64,000 nt of DNA, from assembly GCA_015272395.1 (NCBI GenBank), contig JACYLQ010000005.1, positions 400,914 to 464,913 on the forward strand, given 5' to 3'. Shown here piece by piece: positions 27,358 to 37,842 of this stretch (within the stretch, counting starts at the first letter, position 1; each line of letters starts with the position of its first letter). The position numbers were made by a program, and so were the translations under genes. The stretch comes from Calothrix sp. C42_A2020_038 (GTDB lineage Bacteria > Cyanobacteriota > Cyanobacteriia > Cyanobacteriales > Nostocaceae). The notes under the pieces are model-generated. The model made no database searches, was not told where the DNA came from, and saw only the letters and a program-made list of their open reading frames with translations.

Positions 27358-28847
27358 CGTACAATAATTACAATTCCTGTAATTACTGCAAAACTAATCA
27401 AACCTAGAATACTACCGAAAATACTATAAGCATTACCTAAAAAGTATTGTACGCTTTTATAGACAGCCATTCCAACAACACCACCACCACTACTCGCCAG
27501 TATCCACCAATACGCGCGTTTTACATGTTGCCGTAGTACTAACCACTGGCATAACCCAACCGCAATACCCGGCATTAATATCATATAACTATTGGTGCCA
27601 TAATTTCTAGTAGATACACTTATTATTCCTTCAATTGTAAACCCTAATATAGTAACTAACACCCATAATTTATATTTATAACCATGCTGTCTCAATACTA
27701 AGCTCTGTGCTATTCCGACCAAAATTCCAGTTATTAAACCAAATATGGCGCCACCTGATATGTAGCCAATAATTATACTTTTCGTAATAGCACCGACCAT
27801 AAACTCCGTTGCAAAACCAAGTATAAAACCAATCAGACCACCAATTGTTATACCTGTAATAGTTGCCAATATCCAAGATAGTAAAAAATTAAATTTAAAT
27901 TTTTCCCATTTATTTGGCAAGGATGGCTTAACTGAGTTAGGTAATTCTATATATGGTGTCGCATTTTGTTGTAGTGTCAGCACTTTTAATATTTCTTGCG
28001 TATCTGGACGCTGCATCGGTGCTGTTGCCATCATTTTTTCGAGCAAATCTAATAGTTTTGGCGATATTTGTGGTGCGTATTGGCGCCAGGGTGTTTCATC
28101 TGAAACTGTTTGGTTTAAAGGTTCATATAAATCTGGGTATATACTAGGGTCTTTGCCAGTGACGAGAAAAGCAAAAACGCGCGCTACCGCAAAAATATCA
28201 GATTGTGGAAATAATTTTCCATGAAGCTGTTCAGATGGTGTATAAGCAATATTTAGTTTATAAACAGTATCTTCAGATGATATATGGGGTTGTCCAAAAC
28301 CAATTAAGGCCAAACTTAAATCATCTTGTTTAATGATAATATTTGATGGGTTGATACGTGAGTGTAATACATCATAATGATGAATTTGTTGAAGCATAGT
28401 TACAAGTTGTTGTAACCATTTGACAGCTTGCTGCTCACTGACATTTTTACCTGCTTGATTTTCTAAATATTTGTACAGATTCAAACCCTCAATTTTCTCC
28501 ATCACCAAACAATGTAAGCGAACAGCTTTATCGCGTGGGAAGTATACAAAATAACCGTTAGCTTCTACTTTCGGGATACCAGGGTTATCTATAGTTTTGA
28601 GTGCTGTGGCTGTTTTCTCAAACAACTCCACAACTTCAAAATCATCAACAGTTAGAACTTGCAACACCTTAAGAGTGTCACTACCAACTTCGCGAACTTC
28701 GTATGTATTACCAGAAGTATAATAATCTAGTAAATTGATTACACAGTAACGTCCAGTCAGGAATAATTCTGAACCGCAGTTTGCACAAAAACGATTTGTA
28801 TCAGAGTTTTGTTGCTTATCACAATTGGGGTTAATGCACAAGTTCAT
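27339..28847 (-). CDS. Zinc-ribbon pseudokinase with membrane-spanning C-terminus
   Basis: The 502-residue product begins with a four-cysteine zinc ribbon (CINPNC...CANCG, residues 4-24). Residues about 30-290 resemble a PknB-type Ser/Thr kinase, but the catalytic sites are changed. The HRD loop reads HSRINPSNI and the DFG motif reads IGFGQ, so both catalytic and metal-binding Asp are lost. The C-terminal 180 residues contain about five or six glycine-rich hydrophobic helices. This suggests a membrane-bound signalling or scaffolding pseudokinase. The family is frequent in filamentous cyanobacteria and its partners are unknown. The last codons overlap repeat family D. Confidence 0.8.
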   Translation of the reverse strand: MNLCINPNCDKQQNSDTNRFCANCGSELFLTGRYCVINLLDYYTSGNTYEVREVGSDTLKVLQVLTVDDFEVVELFEKTATALKTIDNPGIPKVEANGYFVYFPRDKAVRLHCLVMEKIEGLNLYKYLENQAGKNVSEQQAVKWLQQLVTMLQQIHHYDVLHSRINPSNIIIKQDDLSLALIGFGQPHISSEDTVYKLNIAYTPSEQLHGKLFPQSDIFAVARVFAFLVTGKDPSIYPDLYEPLNQTVSDETPWRQYAPQISPKLLDLLEKMMATAPMQRPDTQEILKVLTLQQNATPYIELPNSVKPSLPNKWEKFKFNFLLSWILATITGITIGGLIGFILGFATEFMVGAITKSIIIGYISGGAIFGLITGILVGIAQSLVLRQHGYKYKLWVLVTILGFTIEGIISVSTRNYGTNSYMILMPGIAVGLCQWLVLRQHVKRAYWWILASSGGGVVGMAVYKSVQYFLGNAYSIFGSILGLISFAVITGIVIIVRSGLYH

Positions 28848-29123
28848 AATCTTGTTTAAGTAAAGACGCTTTGTATCGTGCCTGTACGCGCGTTAACTAC
28901 GGCAATATCTCAACTACAGTTCCTCTTTGTACAACTCCGTATAATTTGTCAACATCCTTGTTTTTAACGAAGGACACCCCAAAGTCCAGTTTTGCCAGTT
29001 CTTCCGTAGTTAGTGGGCTAAACTTTTAGGAAAATGCCAAAATAGTAAAGCACGCATTTCAAAATTCTGGCTCTTTCATACTTAGTAGTTTAATTAACAT
29101 ATAACTAACCTCACATACTGTAA

Positions 29124-29975
29124 ATGACTAACGATATGCGACGCGACTTTGCTAACCGCGACGAGTTGGCAGCTTATTTAAAAGCACAATTTCCGAAAGC
29201 GTCAGAACACGACGACCATATTAGCGAAATCGTTGGCGGGCGCCAAGCAGCGGAAAAAGCACTTCAAAAACTAGACCCTGTTAAATACGCAAAAACACGT
29301 AACTTTTTAACAGGCAGCGTAACTCGTTTGTCCCCTTACATTCGCTACGGTGTTTTAGGGTTACGGGAAGCCAGAGATTTTGCCTTTAGTAAAATTCGCA
29401 ACCAAGACGAAGCAACTAAGTTTGTTAACGAATTAGGATGGCGTGACTACTGGCAAAGACTTTATATGAAACTTGGCGATGATATCTGGAAAGACCAAGA
29501 AGAATATAAAACTGGATATAGTGCAAGTGAATACGCTTCAGAATTATCTCAAGACATCCGCTCCGGTACAACTGGACTTGTATGTATAGATAGTTTTAGT
29601 CGCGACCTTCGAGAAATAGGCTATCTACATAACCATATGCGAATGTGGATGGCTGCTTATATTGTTCACTGGCGCCGTGTTCGCTGGCAAGCAGGCGCCA
29701 AATGGTTTCTCGAACACCTATTAGACGGTGACCCAGCTTCTAACAACATGTCATGGCAATGGGTAGCAAGCACCTTCAGTCACAAACCTTACTTCTTCAA
29801 CCGCGAAAACCTAGAACGCTACACCGAAGCAGTTTACTGTAAAAAATGCCCACTTTACGGAAAATGTGACTTTGAAGGCAGCTATGAACAATTAGAAGCA
29901 AAACTATTTCCTAAAGGTAAATTTGTCCAAAAAGACAACAGCCAAAGCTGGCAAAAAGGCAAACGCAAACGCTAA
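29124..29975 (+). CDS. Photolyase/cryptochrome FAD-binding domain protein (no antenna domain)
   Basis: The 283-residue product corresponds only to the helical FAD-binding half of a class I photolyase: TRLSPYIRYGVLGLREA (FAD phosphate site), FVNELGWRDYWQRL, EIGYLHNHMRMWMAAYIVHW and DGDPASNNMSWQWVASTFSHKPYFFN. The N-terminal alpha/beta antenna domain is missing, but the next gene (30087) encodes one. A C-terminal CKKCPLYGKC cluster of three cysteines is unusual and might bind metal. The start has no clear ribosome site; a second in-frame ATG is four codons later. Repair of pyrimidine dimers by the two-gene product is a possibility, not shown. Confidence 0.85.
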   Translation: MTNDMRRDFANRDELAAYLKAQFPKASEHDDHISEIVGGRQAAEKALQKLDPVKYAKTRNFLTGSVTRLSPYIRYGVLGLREARDFAFSKIRNQDEATKFVNELGWRDYWQRLYMKLGDDIWKDQEEYKTGYSASEYASELSQDIRSGTTGLVCIDSFSRDLREIGYLHNHMRMWMAAYIVHWRRVRWQAGAKWFLEHLLDGDPASNNMSWQWVASTFSHKPYFFNRENLERYTEAVYCKKCPLYGKCDFEGSYEQLEAKLFPKGKFVQKDNSQSWQKGKRKR

Positions 29976-30086
29976 ATATACATGGTGAACTACCCAGACT
30001 GTATAAAAGCAGAAGGCGCCGTTGAAGTTTATTTTCGCCAAGCTTAAAATTCAATAGCACCTTGGTAGCAATTACTCAACTAACTC

Positions 30087-30506
30087 ATGGCAAAACCAAT
30101 AATCTGGGTACATGGAGACTGCCTTAGTCCTAAAAACCCTGCACTCGAAGAATACCCAGGCGCCCCTGCTATCTGGGTATGGGATGATGCTTTACTTGCT
30201 CAATGGCAAATTAGCCTTAAGCGTATTACGTTTATTTACGAGTGCTTGCTGGAATTACCTGTTATTATCCGACGCGGTGATGTGGCAAAAGAAATTTTAG
30301 CATTTGCCAAGGAAAACAATGCGACTCAAGTTGTCACTACAGATAGTCCTAGTCCTCGGTTTAACAAAATTTGTGATCAAATTGAAAAAAGTTTGGAATT
30401 AGAGGTATTTGAAGTCGAACCCTTCTTTGACTACGACGGTTATATCGACCTGAAGCGTTTCTCGCGTTACTGGAAAGTTGCCGAAAAATATGTATTTGAT
30501 TATTAA
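30087..30506 (+). CDS. Photolyase antenna (alpha/beta) domain as a separate small protein
   Basis: The 139-residue product looks like the N-terminal alpha/beta domain of photolyases: PIIWVHGDCLSPKNPAL at the start, APAIWVWDDALL, a helix with FIYECLLELPVIIRRGD, then ATQVVTTDSPSPRFNKICDQI. It ends in LKRFSRYWKVAEKYVF. It lies 111 bases after the FAD-domain gene on the same strand, i.e. in the reverse of the order in a normal photolyase. The two may assemble into one enzyme. Alternatively it is an independent photolyase-related protein. Confidence 0.7.
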   Translation: MAKPIIWVHGDCLSPKNPALEEYPGAPAIWVWDDALLAQWQISLKRITFIYECLLELPVIIRRGDVAKEILAFAKENNATQVVTTDSPSPRFNKICDQIEKSLELEVFEVEPFFDYDGYIDLKRFSRYWKVAEKYVFDY

Positions 30507-30979
30507 TTTTGGGGTGTTTTGGAACAGGCGTCCCCTTTGAGTGCATTTTGCAGGCAGGGATACCTGCTCCACAAGATATTATTTATACCCCCAAAACTTT
30601 TGACATGAACCAGTAGTTTCAGATTGGCGCCAACCTACCCCACATCAGCCTTATTGATATATTTATAGATAAAATAATTATTAACAATTAATATTTTTTT
30701 TGCATTTCTAAATATATTTTATGTAATTTTAAATACAAATAAAAAATAAATTACATAATATTACGTATAAAAATGCGGAATAAAGAAGAGAGTGATGTAG
30801 CTTATTTTGTAAGTAATGGTAGTTTAATGAAAGCCAACATAACCTCAATTTAGTTAATGATGATTCTGTAAGATAAAATACATTTACCTACGAAAAAAGT
30901 TGCAATGCAACCGATATGGTAAGCGACCTGAGCGTGGGAAAATCAAACAAAGAAATATTAGAGAGGAAAACCGTATAGT
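30507..30979. other. Gene-free spacer: repeat family D copy 2 and AT-rich dxs upstream region
   Basis: 30515-30617 is a family D repeat (GCAGGCAGGGATACCTGC hairpin, then TTGACATGAACCAGTAG). 30655-30800 is very AT-rich with no frame. The last 20 bases before dxs hold GAGAGGAAAACC, a usable ribosome site. No riboswitch is recognised. Confidence 0.5.
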
Positions 30980-32887
30980 ATGCACCTGAGTGATATCACC
31001 CATCCCAACCAGTTGCACGGTTTATCGATTCGACAGTTGCAACAGATTGCCCGCCAAATACGTGACAAACACCTCCAAACAGTGGCGGCAACTGGTGGAC
31101 ATTTAGGACCTGGATTGGGTGTTGTTGAGTTAACGCTTGGGCTTTACCAGACACTTGATTTAGATCGCGATAAAGTTATTTGGGACGTTGGACATCAAGC
31201 CTACCCTCATAAACTTATCACTGGACGATACAGCAGTTTCCACACGTTGCGGCAAAAAGACGGTATAGCAGGTTATCTCAAACGCTGCGAAAATAAATTT
31301 GACCATTTTGGCGCCGGACATGCTTCGACTAGTATCTCTGCTGCTTTGGGTATGGCGTTAGCGCGCGATCTCAAGGGTGAAAAGTTCAAGGTTGTTGCTA
31401 TCATCGGCGATGGCGCCTTGACAGGGGGGATGGCACTCGAAGCAATTAACCATGCTGGTCATTTACCGAAGACTAATTTGCTCGTAGTCCTCAACGACAA
31501 CGAGATGTCTATTTCTCCTAACGTTGGTGCAATTCCTCGCTACCTCAATAAAATGCGTCTTTCACCACCAATGCAGTTCTTCACTGATAACTTTGAAGAA
31601 CAGGTGAAAAATTTACCATTTGTGGGTGAGTCGCTGTCTCCGGAACTAGGACGCATTAAAGAAGGGATGAAGCGGTTAGCAGTGCCTAAAGTTGGGGCAG
31701 TGTTTGAAGAGTTGGGCTTTACTTATGTTGGGCCAGTCGATGGACATAATTTGGAAGAGTTGATATCAACTTTTAACAGCGCGCATCAAATGCCGGGTCC
31801 TGTCTTGGTTCATGTTGCCACAACTAAGGGAAAAGGCTACGAAATAGCTGAAAAAGACCAAGTTGGATATCACGCCCAAACTCCATTTAACCTCAATACG
31901 GGTAAAGCGATTCCTTCGACCAAGCCCAAACCACCTGGTTATAATAAAGTATTTGCTCATACGCTTGTTAAGCTGGCGGAGCAAAACCCTAAAATTATTG
32001 GTATTACTGCTGCAATGGCTACTGGTACCGGGTTAGATAAACTTCAGCAAAAGCTCCCAAATCAGTATATAGATGTGGGCATTGCTGAACAACACGCAGT
32101 TACTTTGGCAGCAGGACTTGCAACTGAGGGAATGCGTCCAGTCTGTGCGATCTACTCAACTTTCCTACAACGAGCATACGACCAAATTATTCACGATGTG
32201 TGTATCCAAAATCTACCTGTGTTTTTCTGTCTTGACCGGGCAGGAATTGTTGGTGCTGATGGACCGACACATCAAGGTATGTATGATATCGCTTACCTAC
32301 GCTGCGTACCCAATATGGTGTTGATGGCGCCTAAAGATGAAGCCGAATTGCAGCGCATGGTTGTAACTGGTGTAAATTATACTGATGGACCAATTGCAAT
32401 GCGATTCCCGCGCGGTAGCGGTTATGGTGTACCTTTGATGGAAGAAGGTTGGGAAGCTTTAGAAATAGGTAAAGGTGAAATCCTTCGCAACGGTGATGAC
32501 GTATTGCTTGTTGCATATGGTACAATGGTTTACCCAGCTATGCAAACTGCCGAAGTTCTAAGCGAACATGGTATCGAAGCAACTGTAGTTAACGCGCGTT
32601 TTGCAAAACCGTTAGATACAGAGTTGATATTCCCATTAGCTAAGAAAATCAAACGTGTAGTCACTCTTGAAGAAGGTTGCACGATGGGTGGTTTTGGTAG
32701 CGCCGTTGCCGAAGCTTTATTAGACGCGGATATTGTGGTTCCAATCAAACGCATTGGTGTTCCTGATATCTTAGTTGAACACGCAGAACCTAACGAATCT
32801 AAAATCTCATTAGGTTTAACGAGTTCACAAATAGCTGACACTGTTATGCAAGCTTTCTTCAAACAGGAGTTATCAGTTGTTGGTTAA
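30980..32887 (+). CDS. dxs: 1-deoxy-D-xylulose-5-phosphate synthase
   Basis: The 635-residue thiamine-diphosphate enzyme joins pyruvate and glyceraldehyde-3-phosphate in the first step of the MEP isoprenoid pathway (carotenoids, phytol, quinones). Markers are [32 protein letters not shown], the ThDP motif [18 protein letters not shown]...[22 protein letters not shown], and the transketolase C-terminal domain with [16 protein letters not shown]. Full length. A GAGAGGAAAACC sequence precedes the ATG. A hairpin terminator at 32939-32968 separates it from mtnA. Confidence 0.97.
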   Translation: MHLSDITHPNQLHGLSIRQLQQIARQIRDKHLQTVAATGGHLGPGLGVVELTLGLYQTLDLDRDKVIWDVGHQAYPHKLITGRYSSFHTLRQKDGIAGYLKRCENKFDHFGAGHASTSISAALGMALARDLKGEKFKVVAIIGDGALTGGMALEAINHAGHLPKTNLLVVLNDNEMSISPNVGAIPRYLNKMRLSPPMQFFTDNFEEQVKNLPFVGESLSPELGRIKEGMKRLAVPKVGAVFEELGFTYVGPVDGHNLEELISTFNSAHQMPGPVLVHVATTKGKGYEIAEKDQVGYHAQTPFNLNTGKAIPSTKPKPPGYNKVFAHTLVKLAEQNPKIIGITAAMATGTGLDKLQQKLPNQYIDVGIAEQHAVTLAAGLATEGMRPVCAIYSTFLQRAYDQIIHDVCIQNLPVFFCLDRAGIVGADGPTHQGMYDIAYLRCVPNMVLMAPKDEAELQRMVVTGVNYTDGPIAMRFPRGSGYGVPLMEEGWEALEIGKGEILRNGDDVLLVAYGTMVYPAMQTAEVLSEHGIEATVVNARFAKPLDTELIFPLAKKIKRVVTLEEGCTMGGFGSAVAEALLDADIVVPIKRIGVPDILVEHAEPNESKISLGLTSSQIADTVMQAFFKQELSVVG

Positions 32888-32938
32888 ACCGTAGGGTCGG
32901 TACCGTCCACCATCACAGTAAATATCATCTAGATTTAA

Positions 32939-32968
32939 ATCACGGGGAAAAATTGTTAACCCCGTGAT
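32939..32968 (+). terminator. Terminator after dxs
   Basis: ATCACGGGG/CCCCGTGAT (9-bp perfect stem, 12-base loop) followed by AT-rich sequence; about 50 bases after the dxs stop. Confidence 0.7.
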
Positions 32969-33010
32969 AAATTATTATTTTTATGCGGAGAAGCAAAGCT
33001 ACTTTTAACC

Positions 33011-34075
33011 ATGAATCCTTCTAACAATCAAGTATACTCTGTTATCTGGCACAACGATGCCGTTTCACTCATCGATCAAACTCGATTACCATACGAGTAT
33101 GCACTTGTCGAGATTCACCGTTGCGATGATATGGCACGTGCGATTAAAACTATGATAGTTCGAGGCGCCCCTGCTATTGGTGTTGCTGCGGCATACGGTA
33201 TGTATTTAGGAGCAAGGGAAATAAATACCGATAAGCGCGAAGATTTTTTACAGGAATTAGAAAAAGTTGCTGCAATGCTACGTGCAACTCGTCCGACCGC
33301 AGTCAATTTATTTTGGGCAATATCACGGTCGTTAAAAGTGGCATATGAAATATTAGGCACGGTCGATGATATTAGAAAAGCTTTGCTACAAACTGCCCAA
33401 GCGATTCAGGTAGAAGATTTACAAACTTGTCAAACAATTGGTGATAATGGGTTAAAAGCGTTACCCGCAAATCCTCATCAACTAACTTTACTTACTCATT
33501 GCAACGCAGGTGCGCTTGCCACTGCTGGATATGGTACAGCATTAGGTGTAGTCCGTTCAGCATGGCGCGAAGGCAGATTAACAAGAGTATTTGCCGACGA
33601 AACCCGTCCCAGGTTACAAGGCGCCAAGCTCACTACATGGGAATGTGCCCAAGAAGGTATACCTGTGACACTAATTACCGATAACATGGCAGCGCACTGC
33701 ATGAAACAAGGTTTGATACATGCTGTTGTCGTAGGCGCCGACCGTATTGCTGCTAATGGCGATACAGCAAATAAGATTGGCACGTATAGTTTGGCAATAG
33801 TCGCGAAAGCACATAAAGTCCCATTTTTCGTTGCGGCGCCGCTTTCAACAATTGATTTTGAGTTAGTAGACGGTAGCGGAATACCCATTGAAGAACGCGA
33901 CCCTACAGAAATCTCTCACATTGGTGAAACAGTCATAGCACCAACAAATGGTGTAGATTATTACAACCCCGCTTTCGATGTTACACCCGCAGAATTAATA
34001 GAAGCAATAATCACAGAAAACGGTGTATTCGCTCCCAAAGACCTAGCAAAATCGCGCGAACTACAAGCGGTATAA
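33011..34075 (+). CDS. mtnA: S-methyl-5-thioribose-1-phosphate isomerase
   Basis: The 354-residue enzyme of methionine salvage converts methylthioribose-1-phosphate to the ribulose form. It belongs to the eIF2B-like fold. Landmarks are [34 protein letters not shown] with the catalytic Cys, [12 protein letters not shown], and [23 protein letters not shown] with the catalytic Asp. Other salvage genes are not adjacent. The ATG start gives the family's usual N-terminus ([14 protein letters not shown]). Confidence 0.95.
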   Translation: MNPSNNQVYSVIWHNDAVSLIDQTRLPYEYALVEIHRCDDMARAIKTMIVRGAPAIGVAAAYGMYLGAREINTDKREDFLQELEKVAAMLRATRPTAVNLFWAISRSLKVAYEILGTVDDIRKALLQTAQAIQVEDLQTCQTIGDNGLKALPANPHQLTLLTHCNAGALATAGYGTALGVVRSAWREGRLTRVFADETRPRLQGAKLTTWECAQEGIPVTLITDNMAAHCMKQGLIHAVVVGADRIAANGDTANKIGTYSLAIVAKAHKVPFFVAAPLSTIDFELVDGSGIPIEERDPTEISHIGETVIAPTNGVDYYNPAFDVTPAELIEAIITENGVFAPKDLAKSRELQAV

Positions 34076-34343
34076 AACTCCAGTGAGGTAGAGTGCAAGC
34101 GTAACTCAACATAAATATTTGTCAATTTACCAACACTTTTGCCAACTCCTGTAGAGACCGAATTAAACATGGTCTCTACGCATTTTGAGGCTAGACCCTG
34201 ACCACAATGCAGCAATCAATATTAAACATTTGGCAGTAGGGCAACAAAGAACACGATTAAAACAAATACAAAAAACTAATACTTAACATTTTGACAAAAT
34301 AAGCAAAAAAGTGAATCTAAACAGTATAGGCAAGAAATTAGAA

Positions 34344-35333
34344 ATGAATCAAGTAGATTATTTGCGAATTAGCTTGATTGACCGTTGCAACTTCCGGTGT
34401 CAATACTGTACGCCAGAGGGTATGGAGTTAGACTATATACTCAAGCGGAATTTATTGACAGATGAAGAAATATTAACTTTGATTAAAGATGTTTTTATTC
34501 CAGTTGGTTTTACCCGTTTTCGGTTAACTGGGGGTGAACCGCTTTTACGTCCGCGCGTAGTTGAGCTAGTGCAACAAATTGCATCTCTGAGAGAAATGCA
34601 AGATTTGTCAATGACTACCAATGGTTTTTTGTTGGCGCCAATAGCCCAAGAATTATACAATGCAGGTCTAAGAAGAATTAATATTAGTTTAGATTCGTTA
34701 GAAGAGAATACTTTTAATCAAATTATCGGGAATCGTGGACGCTCGAAATGGCAGTTAGTATGGGATGGTATTCAAGCTGCGTATCAGGTAGGTTTTAACC
34801 CTTTGAAATTAAATGTAGTTGTAATACCAGGTGTTAACGACCATGAAGTTTTAGATTTAGCTGCGTTAACTATTGATAAACAATGGCATATCAGGTTTAT
34901 TGAATTTATGCCAGTTGGTAACAGTGATTTATTTGGAGACAAAGGTTGGATAGCTTCTTCCGAATTACGTCAACAAATCCGCGCGCGTTGGGGATTAATC
35001 GAAAGTCAAGTTCGTGGTAGTGGGCCTGCGGATGTGTTTCAAATACCAGGCGCCAAAGGCACGTTAGGATTTATTAGTCAGATGTCAGAATGTTTTTGCG
35101 ATAAATGTAACCGAGTTCGACTTTCTGCTGACGGTTGGTTACGTCCTTGTTTGTTAAACGAAACAGGTCAAATCGATTTAAAAACTGCTCTCCGCAATGG
35201 TGTCAGCATCACTAAATTGCAGGAGCAGCTACAAGAATTATTGACGGTAAAATCTGAAATAAATTTTAAACAGCGTTATTCCGGAACTGCGACAGGCAAT
35301 TACAGCCGCACCATGTCGCAAATAGGAGGGTAG
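34344..35333 (+). CDS. moaA: GTP 3',8-cyclase (molybdenum cofactor synthesis)
   Basis: A radical-SAM enzyme that rearranges GTP for molybdopterin. The N-terminal cluster motif is CNFRCQYC, with EGMELDY after it. The SAM site is [11 protein letters not shown]. The second cluster, for GTP, is [23 protein letters not shown] 34344 ([15 protein letters not shown]) is the likelier start; a GTG at 34311 would add 11 residues of no family resemblance. About 330 residues, normal length. moaC and the other moa genes are not in the window. Short tandem repeats follow the stop. Confidence 0.94.
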   Translation: MNQVDYLRISLIDRCNFRCQYCTPEGMELDYILKRNLLTDEEILTLIKDVFIPVGFTRFRLTGGEPLLRPRVVELVQQIASLREMQDLSMTTNGFLLAPIAQELYNAGLRRINISLDSLEENTFNQIIGNRGRSKWQLVWDGIQAAYQVGFNPLKLNVVVIPGVNDHEVLDLAALTIDKQWHIRFIEFMPVGNSDLFGDKGWIASSELRQQIRARWGLIESQVRGSGPADVFQIPGAKGTLGFISQMSECFCDKCNRVRLSADGWLRPCLLNETGQIDLKTALRNGVSITKLQEQLQELLTVKSEINFKQRYSGTATGNYSRTMSQIGG

Positions 35334-35337
35334 AAAG

Positions 35338-35413
35338 TTATGAGTTATGAATTATGAGTTATGAGTTGAAAAATCTATTACTGACTCCTAACTATTAAAT
35401 CCTAACTCCTAAC
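35338..35413. repeat. Short tandemly repeated sequences (STRR-like) between moaA and rpsD
   Basis: A run of imperfect 7-mers such as ATGAGTT and CCTAACT (TTATGAGTTATGAATTATGAG, then CTCCTAACTATTAAATCCTAAC). The same words recur at 41186-41272. Such heptamer repeats are well known in heterocyst-forming cyanobacteria. Confidence 0.75.
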
Positions 35414-35416
35414 TGT

Positions 35417-36025
35417 TTACGCTTGACGTGAATAGTACTCAACAACAAGCAGTTCATTAATTTGTAGTGCCACCCATTCACGTTCGACAACACCGTTGAC
35501 CTTGCCTTCGAGTTTGTTTTTGTCAAACTCCAAATGACTAGGTAGGTTTGCCAAACCAGGGTATTGTAAATTCGCTTCCACAAGCTTCTTGGAGCGGTCA
35601 TTATTACGCACGGAAATAGCATCACCTGGACGACACTGGTAACTAGCAATATTAACCTCGCGTCCGTTTACTAATACGTGACCATGACTAACTAATTGTC
35701 TAGCTGCTGGAATGGTCGGCGCCATACCCAAGCGGAATACTGTATTATCCAAACGCATTTCCAGCAGTTGCAGCAGCACTTGTCCGGTTGAACCAGTCAC
35801 ACGTCTTGCTTTACGCACATAACGCAGTAACTGTTTTTCTGTAACTCCGTAGTTAAAACGAAGCTTCTGCTTTTCTTCCAAACGAATAGCATATTCAGAA
35901 CGCTTCTTGCGGTTCTGACCGTGCTGGCCAGGTGGATAAGCACGACGGGCACTTTTACGGCTTAATCCTGGCAATTCACCCAAGCGGCGGGTAACTCTTA
36001 AACGCGGTCCTCTATATCGGGACAT
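35417..36025 (-). CDS. rpsD: 30S ribosomal protein S4
   Basis: The 202-residue product is complete S4: [21 protein letters not shown], the cyanobacterial/chloroplast-type [23 protein letters not shown], and the S4 RNA-binding domain [32 protein letters not shown]4 starts assembly of the small subunit body. It stands alone and not in an alpha operon, as is common in cyanobacteria. It converges with moaA. Confidence 0.98.
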   Translation of the reverse strand: MSRYRGPRLRVTRRLGELPGLSRKSARRAYPPGQHGQNRKKRSEYAIRLEEKQKLRFNYGVTEKQLLRYVRKARRVTGSTGQVLLQLLEMRLDNTVFRLGMAPTIPAARQLVSHGHVLVNGREVNIASYQCRPGDAISVRNNDRSKKLVEANLQYPGLANLPSHLEFDKNKLEGKVNGVVEREWVALQINELLVVEYYSRQA

Positions 36026-36220
36026 GATTTTCGACTGTAATCCTGTTTAAATTTTACTCAGACTTTTAATTATAAATGGAAATTAGAAATTGGGAATGAC
36101 AAATTTAAAATTATATTTTCCCAGCCACCAAATTCACCTGATAAGGTTCTGTCAATCGTAAGCTACTGCCAATGCTAAAGATGCGCTATTCTAACTTTGG
36201 GTGTTTGGAGACTATAAAAA

Positions 36221-36856
36221 ATGCTTAAATTTAAACAGAAAGGTAAATATATCAGTATTGCGAGTTTGATGGCTATTACTGGGTTGTTTTCTACGGTAAT
36301 AACTCAGCCTGTAATGGCTCAAACACAATCAAGTTTTGGAAATGATTACCGTGCTTGTGCAGGAAGACTGTTAAGGCTAGGTGTTACTCCAGAAGTCGCT
36401 TCACAAGCTTGTGCAGGAGTACTGCGTCCAAGAGAATTTTCTAACTGTGTGACTCGCATTCAAAAACAAACCCAGGTTGCAGCTATTGACATACTTCCTT
36501 CTTGTCGTTCCGCGCGTCGTCCTGAAGATTTAGCAACTTGCGTTGTTGGCATTAGCACGAATAGAAACGAAGCTTTCGACCCATCAGTTTTCAACTATTG
36601 TGGTCGTAGCTTATTGCCAGTCAGGTTTGCATCTTGCGTTGTTGGCTTACGTCGCGAAATTGATTTTTCAAAAGTTCAAGCGATGGACACTTGTATTGAT
36701 GCTAGCGATAGACTTGGTGGACTTTTACCTTCATTTGTATCACCTCGTACTCCTGGAGAAACACCACTACCAACTCCGAGTCAACCGACAAATCAGTTCA
36801 ACCGTACTTTTGAGACCATCCCTATTCAACCAACCCCTATTCCACAAAAAAATTAA
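36221..36856 (+). CDS. Secreted cysteine-repeat protein of unknown function
   Basis: The 211-residue product has a signal peptide (hydrophobic about 11-28, cleavage after VMA or QA near residue 33). The mature part has at least three similar units with the pattern (R/P)xx(F/L)xxCVxx(I/L): PREFSNCVTRI, PEDLATCVVGI and PVRFASCVVGL. Each is followed about 13-18 residues later by another Cys (LPSC, NYCG, DTCID). The even number and spacing of cysteines suggest disulfides outside the cytoplasm. A proline/threonine-rich tail follows (from about 170). I recognise no named family. Confidence 0.75.
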   Translation: MLKFKQKGKYISIASLMAITGLFSTVITQPVMAQTQSSFGNDYRACAGRLLRLGVTPEVASQACAGVLRPREFSNCVTRIQKQTQVAAIDILPSCRSARRPEDLATCVVGISTNRNEAFDPSVFNYCGRSLLPVRFASCVVGLRREIDFSKVQAMDTCIDASDRLGGLLPSFVSPRTPGETPLPTPSQPTNQFNRTFETIPIQPTPIPQKN

Positions 36857-37298
36857 AATCTTTACCAGTACGGTAGGGGATACCGGATCTGGCTTATGAA
36901 ATGGAGCAAAAAGCTTGTGGACACACCCACCTCTGGCATAGGCATAATTGGGTAACTAATTATGCTAATTATGGTAAGTAGACTGGAAAAAACAAGAATC
37001 CTATCGGCTAAAAGCCGTGGGAGTGTCAAAAGAGATCTAGGATAAATAAAAACCCCTGGTTTACGTACCAGGGGTAAAAATTGTAATACCATTTCACCTA
37101 ATGTTCACCAGACTAAGCTTCGCTGGCTCCACTCTACAACAAAATTACATAGTTATAGCTCTGGGAAAACTAGAAGCTTGACTAGTTATAAAATGCTACC
37201 GCACGCTACATCAGATTGGTATAAAAATATATCTTTTGGTTCAAAAGGTACATTCAAACGACAAAAACTATGGTCTGCAATCAGATTCAGGATTCAGG
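36857..37298. other. Gene-free spacer with a minus-strand terminator
   Basis: 442 bases without a credible gene; the minus-strand frame at 36862-37092 has no family features. The only clear signal is the hairpin at 37052-37075. Confidence 0.5.
37052..37075 (-). terminator. Terminator for the minus-strand membrane-protein gene
   Basis: ACCCCTGGT/ACCAGGGGT stem with a 6-base loop. Read on the minus strand it is followed by TTTTTATTT, so it is oriented to end transcripts of the gene at 37299-37628, leaving a 3' untranslated part of about 220 bases. Confidence 0.6.
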
Positions 37299-37628
37299 CT
37301 AATTCAGAACGATTTTGACCATACGGCGATGTAGCCAAACTAATCCAATGTTAGTCAATAGACAGCTAATTGCTAGTGATAATAAAATATAAGTCTGTGC
37401 CATGACTACACCGATCTCAAACCAAGTGTATACATGTAGCATCATGGCTACAGCAAAAATACTGGCAACCCAATGTGCCTGCCATACTTGCTGCGATGGA
37501 CGATAACGATGTAAAAAAACTAGAACCATTGTAATCAATGTTGCAATTATATTTGCTGGCACTAAAAATGCACAAATACTAATACAATTCGTGCGAGAAA
37601 ACTCAGCCAAGGTGTTTAATTCAAGCAT
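37299..37628 (-). CDS. Small membrane protein, unknown function
   Basis: The 109-residue product has three hydrophobic helices (about 18-38, 54-70, 73-98) with basic loops between and at the C-terminus (LHRRMVKIVLN), consistent with an inner- or thylakoid-membrane protein. The central sequence HWVASIFAVAMMLHVYTWFEIGVVMAQTYILL is not low-complexity and reads like a conserved cyanobacterial hypothetical protein, but I know no function. Confidence 0.6.
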   Translation of the reverse strand: MLELNTLAEFSRTNCISICAFLVPANIIATLITMVLVFLHRYRPSQQVWQAHWVASIFAVAMMLHVYTWFEIGVVMAQTYILLSLAISCLLTNIGLVWLHRRMVKIVLN

Positions 37629-37842
37629 TATTCTTGCGGTAGTTGGAACCTATTATAAGTTTTTGACTTATTCATTAAAAAAGCTGTGCAACGCAAAACA
37701 ACTAATAATTAAAATTTACTTAATTTTATGGAAATTCTTTTCGGTTCATTTGAACTATATAAGGATGAATTACTTTTCACATTTTATAACGCAATCCAAA
37801 CACAGAGGAGAGTATTGCTACCCTCCTCGCAACAATTCTTAA

